A stretch of DNA of 35,682 nucleotides from CAZEYT01 sp964516295 (GTDB lineage Bacteria; Verrucomicrobiota; Verrucomicrobiia; Chthoniobacterales; Terrimicrobiaceae). Location of the stretch: positions 1 to 35,682 of the forward strand of contig CAZEYT010000025.1 of the NCBI GenBank assembly GCA_964516295.1. Direction: 5' to 3'. Both the position numbers and the translations under genes were made by a program. Within the stretch, counting starts at the first letter, position 1. Every line of letters starts with the position of its first letter. This document shows, in pieces, positions 24,573 to 31,964 of the stretch. The notes below the pieces were generated by a model. It saw only the letters and a program-made list of their open reading frames with translations. It had not been told where the DNA came from and made no database searches.

Positions 24573-25295
24573 CTAGCCCATCATGATCCAAACCTGCACA
24601 CCGAGCGCCGCCAAGGAGATAACCAGAGCAGCGGCTCCGATGAGCGGATTGACGTCACCGGTCGCGGGCTGGGTATTGTCCGGTACAACAGTAATTGGAG
24701 CCGAGGTGGAAACGGATTTCGACCCATCAGGCTTGCGCTGAAGTTGTACCGTGGCCTGCGGGAGCGGTTTGGAACCCGGGGCGCTGGGAGGAACTTTTGC
24801 GGTCTCCTTTTTGCTTTCAGTCGGGATCGGAGCCGGAGCGACGGTCGCGACGGAGGCCGGTTTTGAAGCAACCGGGGGCACAGCGGCCGGTGCAACAGGA
24901 GCTGCCGGCGCAGGAGCCGCGGAAGCGGGTTTCGTCGGGGCCGGCGGGGCAACCGGGATCGATCCGGGAGGCTTCGGTGCCGGCGGAGGAACCGCGGCCG
25001 ATGGAGGACGGGGCACGGCCGGGGCCGGAGGTGCCACCGGCACTGCGCCCGGGGGTTTTGGAACGCCGGGAACGGACGGTGGTTTCGGAATGGAGGGAAC
25101 CGCGCCGACCGGAGCAGCCGGGGGCTTGGGAGTCGAAGGAGGGGCCGGTGGAGCTGATGCCGAAGGAACAGGGACCGGAACGGGCTTCGGGGGGAGATTG
25201 ATCATCGCGGTCTCGCGCGGGCTGGATGCAACTTGGGGACCATCGCGACGGGCGGGAAGAACGATGCGTACTGTTTCCTTCTTGGGTTCGGCCAT
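24573..25295 (-). CDS. Proline/alanine-rich tail-anchored membrane protein
   Basis: The 240-residue product has a conserved-looking polar start (MAEPKKETVRIVLPARRDGP, then SSPRETAMINLPPKP). About 150 residues of Pro/Ala/Val repeats of the type PKPPxAPVAPPAP follow, then a short Lys/Ser region, and one hydrophobic C-terminal helix (about 217-238, LIGAAALVISLAALGVQVWIM) that would anchor it with the N-terminus in the cytoplasm. No enzymatic domain is present. I recall similar proteins from Verrucomicrobiota but know no function. The extended Pro-rich part suggests a spacer or a scaffold for partners at the membrane. Repeats are degenerate, so it is probably not recently expanded. Confidence 0.75.
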   Translation of the reverse strand: MAEPKKETVRIVLPARRDGPQVASSPRETAMINLPPKPVPVPVPSASAPPAPPSTPKPPAAPVGAVPSIPKPPSVPGVPKPPGAVPVAPPAPAVPRPPSAAVPPPAPKPPGSIPVAPPAPTKPASAAPAPAAPVAPAAVPPVASKPASVATVAPAPIPTESKKETAKVPPSAPGSKPLPQATVQLQRKPDGSKSVSTSAPITVVPDNTQPATGDVNPLIGAAALVISLAALGVQVWIMMG

Positions 25296-25435
25296 AAATT
25301 CTTGGGTGGGTTAAGTGGCAGCTTCGATGCAGCGGAGGGGGATATTCACAAAATGCCCGCGAAGTGTCAATCCTGCGCAACGGAATTTTTGCCGCGTTTT
25401 GCAGAATCTTTTCCCGTTCGATGCCCGCCAAGCCA

Positions 25436-25876
25436 TCATTCGGCAATATCTTCGTTCCAGAGCCCGGGTTTCTCGGCGATGAACCGGCGCATCATTTCGA
25501 TACACTCTTCGTCTTGGAGAACGACCAACTCGACACCCGACTTGCGGAGCCAATCCTCGGCCCCGTGGACGGTGACATTTTCTCCGATGACGATTTTCGG
25601 GATTTTGTAGAGAAGTGACGTCCCGCTGCACATCGGGCAGGGGGAAAGTGTGGTGTAGAGGACGCACTCGCGGTAAACGGATGCGGGTTGTCGCCCGGCA
25701 TTTTCAAAGGCACTCATTTCTCCGTGAAGAAGCGGGTTGCCTTTCTGAACGCGCATGTTGTGGCCGCGGCCGATGATTTCTCCGCGATGGACAATGACCG
25801 ACCCGATGGGAATCCCGCCTTCGGCCAACCCCTGTTTCGCCTCGTCGATGGCCGCCTGAAGGAATCGGTCGCGCAT
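25436..25876 (-). CDS. Cytosine deaminase, yeast Fcy1-like
   Basis: The 146-residue product belongs to the zinc-dependent cytidine-deaminase fold. Zinc ligands are His51 (HGE, with proton-shuttle Glu53), Cys80 and Cys83 in TTLSPCPMCSG. Beyond the motif it follows yeast cytosine deaminase closely as I remember it: GRGHNMRVQKG, LHGEMSAFENAGR, the IPKIVIGENV segment, and the C-terminal lid FIAEKPGLWNEDIAE, which in the yeast enzyme covers the substrate and supplies substrate contacts. It should convert cytosine to uracil in pyrimidine salvage; a guanine or tRNA-adenosine deaminase is less likely because of this lid. It is divergent from uxaC with 74 bases between starts, a shared promoter region. 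Confidence 0.85.
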   Translation of the reverse strand: MRDRFLQAAIDEAKQGLAEGGIPIGSVIVHRGEIIGRGHNMRVQKGNPLLHGEMSAFENAGRQPASVYRECVLYTTLSPCPMCSGTSLLYKIPKIVIGENVTVHGAEDWLRKSGVELVVLQDEECIEMMRRFIAEKPGLWNEDIAE

Positions 25877-25950
25877 GAAAAAATCGAATATCTCAATGCG
25901 CCCGATACCGCAAGCTTGCCGATCCGGAGGGACGGGAGGAAAATCCGGGC

Positions 25951-27408
25951 GTGAAAACCTACATCACAGACGACTTTCTGCTGCACTCCCCGACGGCCCG
26001 CGCGCTTTATCACGATTTTGCCAGGAATCTTCCGATTTTTGACTACCACACGCACCTGCCGCCGGATCAGATTGCGGGTGATCACCGCTTTGCGGATTTG
26101 TTTGAAGTCTGGCTGGCCGGAGATCACTACAAATGGCGGGCGATGCGGACGAACGGAGTGCCGGAGCGGCTTTGCACCGGAGATGCGCCGCGGCGCGAGA
26201 AGTTCCAAGCCTGGGCGGAGACGGTGCCGGCGACCCTGCGGAATCCGCTGCACCATTGGACGCATCTCGAGCTTCTCCGTTACTTTGGCATCGACGATCT
26301 TCTCGATGGCTCGACGGCCGAATCGATCTGGAATCGCGCGAACGAACAACTGGCCGATCCGGCCTTTTCGGTGCGGGGACTGTTAAAAAAAAGCAACGTC
26401 GCCCTCGTTTGCACGACCGATGATCCGACGGATGACCTCGCCGCGCACCGCCGAATCGCAGAGGAAAACTTCTCCACGCGGGTTTACCCGACCTTCCGTC
26501 CGGACAAAGCGATGGGCGTCGATCAGCCCGCACATTTCCGGTCGTGGGTGGAAAAACTGGAAGCGGTCTCCGGGCGGACGTGCGGGACATTCGAGGCCTT
26601 TCTCGATGCCCTCGAAAGCCGGCATGCCTTTTTTCACGACCAAGGCGGCCGTCTGTCGGATCATGGTCTGAACTCCTGTCACGCCACGCCGTGTGCCAGC
26701 TCCGAGGCAGCGGCGATTTTTGAGGCGGCACTTCGTGGGGAGGCGGCGACAGCGGGGGAACACGGGGCTTTTGCAAGCTACCTGATGCTTTTTTTCGGAC
26801 GTCTCGACGCCAAACGCGGTTGGACGAAACAGCTGCACCTCGGCGCGATGCGGAACAACAATTCGCGACTCTTCCGCCAGCTGGGCCCGGATACCGGCTT
26901 CGACTCCATTGGCGACGGTTCGCAGGCCGTGGCCCTCTCGCGCTACCTCGACGCCCTCGACGAGACCAACGAACTCCCGCGGACCATTCTCTACAACCTG
27001 AACCCCGCCGACAATTACGTGATCGGCACGATGATCGGGAATTTTCAGGACGGCAGCGTGGCCGGCAAAATGCAGTTTGGGAGTGGATGGTGGTTTTTGG
27101 ATCAAAAGGAAGGCATGGAATGGCAATTGAACGCGCTGTCGAATCTCGGTCTGCTCTCGCGTTTCGTTGGAATGCTCACCGACTCCCGCAGTTTTCTTTC
27201 CTACCCGCGTCATGAATATTTCCGCCGGATCCTTTGCAATCTCATCGGTCGCGAAGCCGACCGGGGCGAACTTCCGTCCGACTTCGCGCTCTTGGGCGAG
27301 CTGGTCACGAATGTTTGCTACACCAATGCGTGGGGATATTTCGGACTCGAGACTGCAGCCGAATATACGCCCCGGAGTTGCACCCCTCAGAAATCAACCG
27401 AAGATTGA
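25951..27408 (+). CDS. uxaC: Glucuronate/galacturonate isomerase
   Basis: UxaC isomerises D-glucuronate to D-fructuronate and D-galacturonate to D-tagaturonate, the first cytoplasmic step of uronate catabolism. The 485-residue product shows the amidohydrolase-like opening DYHTHLPP (31-38), DLFEVWLAGDHYKWRAMR, LVCTTDDPTDDL, the QLHLGAMRNNN segment and GSGWWF near the end, all typical of the family; length is normal. The start is GTG, with a GGAGG about 13 bases upstream. The redoxin gene follows after 3 bases. In this window the enzyme complements the GH28/GH43/lyase cluster, which would supply galacturonate. The later catabolic genes (uxaB, uxaA, kdgK) are not present here. Confidence 0.95.
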   Translation: MKTYITDDFLLHSPTARALYHDFARNLPIFDYHTHLPPDQIAGDHRFADLFEVWLAGDHYKWRAMRTNGVPERLCTGDAPRREKFQAWAETVPATLRNPLHHWTHLELLRYFGIDDLLDGSTAESIWNRANEQLADPAFSVRGLLKKSNVALVCTTDDPTDDLAAHRRIAEENFSTRVYPTFRPDKAMGVDQPAHFRSWVEKLEAVSGRTCGTFEAFLDALESRHAFFHDQGGRLSDHGLNSCHATPCASSEAAAIFEAALRGEAATAGEHGAFASYLMLFFGRLDAKRGWTKQLHLGAMRNNNSRLFRQLGPDTGFDSIGDGSQAVALSRYLDALDETNELPRTILYNLNPADNYVIGTMIGNFQDGSVAGKMQFGSGWWFLDQKEGMEWQLNALSNLGLLSRFVGMLTDSRSFLSYPRHEYFRRILCNLIGREADRGELPSDFALLGELVTNVCYTNAWGYFGLETAAEYTPRSCTPQKSTED

Positions 27409-27411
27409 CCC

Positions 27412-27966
27412 ATGCCCGCCGCTGCCCATACGTCCGAAAATCCCGGAACACCGATGCCGACCTTTCGCCTGCCCGACGTCAAAAGCGGGCGGGAGTTCGG
27501 ACCCGACTATTTTGAGGGAGCAAAAGCGTCGCTGGTCGTCTTTCTTTGCCGGCACTGTCCGTATGTCGTTCACATGCGCGGAGAGTTGGTCAACATTGCC
27601 AACGCCTTTGAGAACGACGGACTGAAAACGCTGGCGATCAGTTCGAATGATGCCGCGAAGTATCCGGACGATGCGCCGGACGAGTTGCGCAAAATGGCCA
27701 TCGAGTGCGGCTTTTCATTCCCCCTCCTTCACGACGCCTCGCAGGAAACTGCAAGGGCGTTCGACGCCGTCTGCACACCGGACATTTTTCTCTATGACGC
27801 CGGCGGCCGTCTTTACTACCGCGGCCGCTTCGACGACAGCACGCCCGGAAATGGCCGGCCGGTCACCGGAGCCGATCTTCGGGCCGCCATCACGTCGCTC
27901 CTCGCCGGGGCTCCCCCACCCGCCGCTCCGCAGCCAAGTCTGGGATGCAGCATCAAGTGGCGGTGA
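27412..27966 (+). CDS. AhpC/TSA-type thioredoxin-fold protein
   Basis: The 184-residue product has no signal peptide. It shows the peroxiredoxin/redoxin opening (MPTFRLPDVKSGREF) and an active-site-like LVVFLCRHCPYV with Cys46 and Cys49 as a CRHC pair. LKTLAISSNDAAKYPDD, FPLLHDASQETARAFDAVCTPDIFLYD and LYYRGRFDD follow, matching the 'thioredoxin family protein' group whose members carry CPYV after the redox pair. It probably acts as a cytoplasmic thiol oxidoreductase or peroxidase; the substrate is unknown. It begins 3 bases after uxaC, so it is co-transcribed, but no link to uronate metabolism is known. Confidence 0.85.
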   Translation: MPAAAHTSENPGTPMPTFRLPDVKSGREFGPDYFEGAKASLVVFLCRHCPYVVHMRGELVNIANAFENDGLKTLAISSNDAAKYPDDAPDELRKMAIECGFSFPLLHDASQETARAFDAVCTPDIFLYDAGGRLYYRGRFDDSTPGNGRPVTGADLRAAITSLLAGAPPPAAPQPSLGCSIKWR

Positions 27967-28014
27967 GTCCGAAAAACCTTGCCCGCATTTTCGGCCGCCC
28001 GCTACCCTGCTGCG

Positions 28015-28959
28015 ATGCATTTTCTCGTCACCGGGGGAGCCGGTTTTATTGGCTCCCACATCTGCCGCCGCCTTTTGGCAGACGGGCATTCGGTCGAAAT
28101 CCTTGATGATTTCAACGACTACTACGACCCGGCCATCAAGCGCGGAAACCTCGCCGCCCTGGCGGGCGACGTGCGGGTCACAACGGGCGACATCCGCGAC
28201 CGGGAGACGGTTTCGCGGGTGATTGGTCAAGGTAGGTTCGACGTCATCATTCACATCGCGGCGCGCGCTGGGGTGAGACCCTCCGTGCAGGATCCCCAGC
28301 TTTACATCGACACAAATATCACCGGCACGCACAACCTCCTCGAAGCCGCACGAAAGGCGGGTGTCGGTCGGTTTCTTTTCGCCTCCAGCTCGTCGGTCTA
28401 TGGTCTGGCCAAGACAACTCCATTTTCCGAAGACCTCGCCCTCCCGCAGACGCTGAGCCCCTACGCCGCCACGAAACTGGCCGGAGAGCATCTTTGCGGC
28501 AACTACGCGCACCTCTTCGGTCTGCGCACGGTCTGTTTGAGATTTTTTACGGTCTATGGACCGGGTCAACGGCCGGACCTCGCGATTCATAAATTCACCG
28601 ATGCCATCCACCACGGACGTCCAATTCCCCAATACGGCGACGGTTCCACACGGCGCGATTACACTTACATCGATGACATTGTCCAAGGCGTGATGGGTGC
28701 CTTGCGTTATGAGGGACCGGCCTTCGATATCTTCAACCTCGGGGAAAATCAGACGATCTCCCTCAGCGAGCTCATTGCCCAAATCGAGACCACTCTCGGC
28801 CGGAAAGCACAAATCGAATACCTCCCCGAGCAGCCGGGAGACATGCCATTGACCTCCGCGGACATTTCCAAAGCGCGCGCTCTTCTCGGGTACAACCCGA
28901 CCACGAAAATCGCCGAAGGGATTCCCAAATTTGTGGAGTGGTATTTGAAAAAATCATGA
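28015..28959 (+). CDS. NAD-dependent nucleotide-sugar epimerase, UDP-glucuronate 4-epimerase-like
   Basis: The 314-residue product is an extended short-chain dehydrogenase: the NAD loop TGGAGFIGSH at 6-15, DDFNDYYDPAIKRGNL (31-46), the AARAGVRPS stretch typical of UDP-glucuronate 4-epimerases, SSSSVYG (124-130) and catalytic Tyr150/Lys154 in SPYAATK, then FFTVYGPGQRPD and GSTRRDYTYIDD. These point to conversion of UDP-glucuronate to UDP-galacturonate for surface glycans, though UDP-glucose epimerase activity cannot be excluded. The ATG at 28015 starts directly at the core. It lies 48 bases after the redoxin gene and overlaps the next gene by ATGA. Confidence 0.9.
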   Translation: MHFLVTGGAGFIGSHICRRLLADGHSVEILDDFNDYYDPAIKRGNLAALAGDVRVTTGDIRDRETVSRVIGQGRFDVIIHIAARAGVRPSVQDPQLYIDTNITGTHNLLEAARKAGVGRFLFASSSSVYGLAKTTPFSEDLALPQTLSPYAATKLAGEHLCGNYAHLFGLRTVCLRFFTVYGPGQRPDLAIHKFTDAIHHGRPIPQYGDGSTRRDYTYIDDIVQGVMGALRYEGPAFDIFNLGENQTISLSELIAQIETTLGRKAQIEYLPEQPGDMPLTSADISKARALLGYNPTTKIAEGIPKFVEWYLKKS

Positions 28960-30089
28960 CCGTCCTCGACGTCGCGCAAGCCTTGGTCCGGATTCCAAGC
29001 GTCAACCCGGATGGGAATCCGGGAACAGACCGAACCGGAGAGGCGGCTTGTGCGCAGTGGGTGGCGGATTTTCTCAGGAACGCCGGAGCGGCCGTCGAAC
29101 TGAGGGAGGTTTTGCCCGGTCGGCCGAATGTTGTCGGGCGCATGCCGTCGGAGACGCCGGGAAAACCCCGCCTGCTTTTCGCGCCACACACGGATACCGT
29201 CAGCGTGGTCGGCATGACGGTCGAGCCGTTCGGTGGCGAGATTCGCGATGGGCGACTCTGGGGCCGCGGAGCCACGGATACCAAAGGCCCCATGGCAGCG
29301 ATGTTGTGTGCCCTTCGCGATTCCCGTGACCTCATCCCATCCCTGCCTTTTGAAATCTGGTTCGCCGGTCTCGTCGGCGAAGAGGCCGGGCAACACGGCG
29401 CACGCGCGCTCGCGGCGACCGCCCCCTTCGACTTCGTTCTCGCCGGAGAGCCGACCGGACTCGATGTCGTCCACACGCACAAAGGCTCGTGTTGGACCCA
29501 CCTGCGCACGACCGGACGCGCGGTGCATGCGTCGCGTCCGTCCGAAGGCGAGAATGCCATCTACAAAATGTGCCGCGCCATCGAGGCCATTCGCACCGAA
29601 GTCGTCGCCGAGCTGGAGTCTTGGCAGGACCCGGTCCTTGGACATCCGACCGTGAGTGTTGGAACGATCCGCGGCGGTTCAAAAATCAACATCGTCCCCG
29701 ATTCCTGCGAGGTGTCGGTGGACATGCGGACGATCCCGGATCAGCCAGCCAACTTGCTGGACGAAATCGTCCGGCGTCACGTGCCGGATATCGAGATCAG
29801 GACCTCCGGATCCGAGCCGTTGCAAACCCGGCCGGACCATGCCGTGATTCGTGCCTTGGAATCCTGTGGGGCGCGTGCGGTCGGCGCTCCGTGGTTTTGC
29901 GATGCCGCCGTGTTTTCCGCCAAAGGCTGTCCTGCGGTCGCCATCGGCCCCGGATCCATCGCGCAGGCCCATACGGCCGACGAGTTTATTGCAATTGGAG
30001 ATCTGAAGGCGGGGGTGGATTTTTTTCGTCGTTTTCTGGAATCCCTTCGCTCGGTTCCGGCAGAAAGCGTCCGCGCTCATCCTGGCTGA
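28956..30089 (+). CDS. M20 family metallopeptidase (ArgE/DapE/ACY1 type)
   Basis: The 377-residue product has the two-zinc M20 signature: FAPHTDTV (His78, with catalytic Asp80), GRGATDTKGPMAAML (Asp108), GEEAGQHG (Glu142/Glu143), AGEPTG (Glu165) and a C-terminal QAHTADEF histidine. RAVHASRPSEGENAIY is the dimerisation-domain site. It would deacylate or cleave an amino-acid conjugate, for example N-acetylornithine or succinyl-diaminopimelate, but the exact substrate cannot be read from sequence. The ATG at 28956 overlaps the epimerase stop. Its 3' end overlaps the convergent DCC-family gene by 104 bases. Confidence 0.9.
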   Translation: MTVLDVAQALVRIPSVNPDGNPGTDRTGEAACAQWVADFLRNAGAAVELREVLPGRPNVVGRMPSETPGKPRLLFAPHTDTVSVVGMTVEPFGGEIRDGRLWGRGATDTKGPMAAMLCALRDSRDLIPSLPFEIWFAGLVGEEAGQHGARALAATAPFDFVLAGEPTGLDVVHTHKGSCWTHLRTTGRAVHASRPSEGENAIYKMCRAIEAIRTEVVAELESWQDPVLGHPTVSVGTIRGGSKINIVPDSCEVSVDMRTIPDQPANLLDEIVRRHVPDIEIRTSGSEPLQTRPDHAVIRALESCGARAVGAPWFCDAAVFSAKGCPAVAIGPGSIAQAHTADEFIAIGDLKAGVDFFRRFLESLRSVPAESVRAHPG

Positions 30090-30456
30090 GCAGCGAGCAA
30101 TGAGCCACCCGCCCGGCGATCCGATAGCGAATGCGGGCGACGACGTCATAGACCGCATCGCGCAGCGGACGCGGGACAAGAAGAAAAACCTTCGCAAACG
30201 CCCATGGCGGCGGCAGCAGTCCCAGCACGCGAAGCGCCCCTTCGCTCCGATAAAGGGCGCGGTTTCCCTCGATCAATACAAACGTCCCCGGCGGTGGAGG
30301 GGGGAGTTGACGCCGGTGAAGCTCCCGCGCGCCGGCTGCCGAGCCAAGGGCTGCGAATCGCAACCGAGCGTTCTTGTCGCGCCGGATCAGGAACCGTGCG
30401 ACGCGATTGCACATCCCGCACTCCCCGTCGATCAGCACCAGCACGGGGTCGGTCAT
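29986..30456 (-). CDS. DCC-family (DUF393) putative thiol-disulphide oxidoreductase
   Basis: The 156-residue product opens with LIDGECGMCNRVARFLIRRD, the DxxCxxC motif (Asp10, Cys13, Cys16) that names the family. LRFAALGSAAG, TFVLIEGNRALYRSEGALRVL and the closing RYRIAGRVAHCSLLSQDERGRFL are equally typical. The family normally stops near that last phrase; here about 23 residues more follow, encoded antisense to the end of the M20 gene. It lies 6 bases after mpl on the same strand, so it is the last gene of that operon. No substrate is known for the family. Confidence 0.88.
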   Translation of the reverse strand: MTDPVLVLIDGECGMCNRVARFLIRRDKNARLRFAALGSAAGARELHRRQLPPPPPGTFVLIEGNRALYRSEGALRVLGLLPPPWAFAKVFLLVPRPLRDAVYDVVARIRYRIAGRVAHCSLLSQDERGRFLPEPSEGIPENDEKNPPPPSDLQLQ

Positions 30457-30462
30457 GGCGCC

Positions 30463-31845
30463 TCAGAGACGATCCAGAAGCTTCTGATGGATGCCATCAA
30501 ACCCGCCATTCGAAAACACCACAACCACATCGCCCTCGCCGACCAACGGCTTGAGCCGCGCGACAATCGTATCGGCGGTCGGCTCGTAGAAGGCCGGCTT
30601 GCCCTGGGCGGCAATATCGCGAACGACCCGCTCGGGATCCAGACGATCCGCCTCCGGAAGCTGATCAAGCCGGGCCACCTGCGCGAGGCAAACTCCGTCG
30701 GCGTCAACAAACGCCGCCGGAAGATCGTTCTGAAAAACCGCCCGGCGCGTGGTATTCGAGCGTGGCTCAAAAATCGCCCACAAACGCGCTTTTCCATAGC
30801 GAGCCCGGAGTCCCGCCAGCGTCTCGCGAATCGCGGTGGGATGGTGGCCAAAGTCGTCGATGATCGTAATTCCCCGCACCACACCCCGAACTTCCTGACG
30901 GCGCTTGATTCCGAGAAACGAGCCGAATGCTGTCCGGATTTCGTCGGGCGAAATCCCGTAGTAGCGGGCGGCCGAGGCCGCCATGGCGGCGTTGCGGATG
31001 TTGAAGTCGCCGGAAAGCGGAATCTCATAGCGCTCGCCGGAAAGCTCGAACGATGATCCCCCCACCGTGTGCGTCACCTGGCGGATTTGGTTTCCACAAT
31101 CCGCCGAGAAGCCCACCTCGACCAACGGGGCCGGACACGTCTTCGCCACATCGCGACAATTGGCATCGTCGCCATTGAGCAAGACCATCCCTTCGCTGGG
31201 AACGATATTCAAAAGCCGACGGAAGCTGGTCTTGATCTCATCGAGATCGCGATAAATATCCGCGTGATCAAATTCGATGTTGTTCACGATCACCAACTCC
31301 GGCAGGTAGTGAACAAACTTCGAGCGCTTGTCAAAGAACGCCGTGTCGTATTCGTCGCCCTCGATGATGAAATACTTCGAGTCCCGCAAACACGCCCCCT
31401 GTCCGAGATTCGCCGGGATGCCGCCAATCAGATACCCCGGCTCGCGACCGGAGGATTCAAAGATCCACGTCAACAACGTCGTTGTCGTCGTCTTACCATG
31501 CGTGCCGGTCACCACCAAATTGTGCCGCCCACGCAGAAAAAAATGCTTCAACGTTTCCGGCAGGGACAGGTAAGAAAGCTTGCGATTGAGAACCGCCTCG
31601 ACCGCCGGATTCCCGCGGGTCATGGCATTGCCGACCACAATCACATCCGCTTCCGGAATGTCGGACGGCTCGTAACCTGCCGTAATTCGAACGCCCTTCT
31701 CGCGGAGAAAATCGCTCATGGGCGGGTAGACTTTGTCATCCTGCCCCGAGACCTCGAAGCCGCGGTCGTGCAGTGCCGCTGCGACCGAGCCCATGGCCGT
31801 ACCGCAGATCCCGAGAAAATGAACTTTGTGGAAGGGAGCGTTCAT
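30463..31845 (-). CDS. mpl: UDP-N-acetylmuramate:L-Ala-gamma-D-Glu-meso-DAP ligase
   Basis: Mpl reattaches recycled murein tripeptide to UDP-MurNAc in peptidoglycan recycling. The 460-residue product is a Mur ligase: N-terminal UDP-binding loop HFLGICGTAMGS (9-20), ATP loop VTGTHGKTTTT (112-122), EGDEYDTAFFDKRSKF, NNIEFDHADIY, and FGHHPTAIRETL in the C-terminal domain. HFLGICGTAMGS and DEYDTAFFDKRSKF distinguish Mpl from MurC. The ATG at 31845 has GGGAGGGAGG directly upstream, the best ribosome-binding site in the window, and overlaps the stop of the 40-residue ORF by ATGA. The DCC-family gene follows. Confidence 0.95.
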   Translation of the reverse strand: MNAPFHKVHFLGICGTAMGSVAAALHDRGFEVSGQDDKVYPPMSDFLREKGVRITAGYEPSDIPEADVIVVGNAMTRGNPAVEAVLNRKLSYLSLPETLKHFFLRGRHNLVVTGTHGKTTTTTLLTWIFESSGREPGYLIGGIPANLGQGACLRDSKYFIIEGDEYDTAFFDKRSKFVHYLPELVIVNNIEFDHADIYRDLDEIKTSFRRLLNIVPSEGMVLLNGDDANCRDVAKTCPAPLVEVGFSADCGNQIRQVTHTVGGSSFELSGERYEIPLSGDFNIRNAAMAASAARYYGISPDEIRTAFGSFLGIKRRQEVRGVVRGITIIDDFGHHPTAIRETLAGLRARYGKARLWAIFEPRSNTTRRAVFQNDLPAAFVDADGVCLAQVARLDQLPEADRLDPERVVRDIAAQGKPAFYEPTADTIVARLKPLVGEGDVVVVFSNGGFDGIHQKLLDRL

Positions 31846-31964
31846 GCCTCCCTCCCCGCACGCCGCCGACCGCTGAACCGCAGCAACACAAGACACTTCA
31901 GGACCATGATCGCGATGCCTCCCAAAAGCAGGGTCGCCGTGAGAACCGGACTGCGCCGGGCCAT
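31842..31964 (-). CDS. 40-residue single-pass membrane protein
   Basis: This small ORF fills the gap between the CysJ-like gene and mpl exactly. Its ATG overlaps the upstream stop (TGATG) and its TGA overlaps the mpl start (ATGA). A GGAAGGA lies about 10 bases before the ATG. The product is MARRSP, a hydrophobic helix (about residues 7-29, VLTATLLLGGIAIMVLKCLVLL), then a basic tail RFSGRRRAGREA. The inside-positive tail could place the C-terminus in the cytoplasm. No family is recognised. Ribosome-binding site, exact packing and clear topology together make it likely to be translated. Confidence 0.7.
   Translation of the reverse strand: MARRSPVLTATLLLGGIAIMVLKCLVLLRFSGRRRAGREA

Noticed and set aside
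24182..24573. 9-bp inverted repeat GACGCCTGT / ACAGGCGTC flanking trxA
   Set aside because: It looks like ends of a mobile unit, but nine bases at this distance are expected by chance, one arm is part of the terminator and no target duplication is seen.
24700..25250. Regular GC-rich repeats suggesting a satellite or CRISPR-like array
   Set aside because: They encode the Pro/Ala-rich part of the tail-anchored protein in a single open frame; there are no constant repeats with unique spacers.
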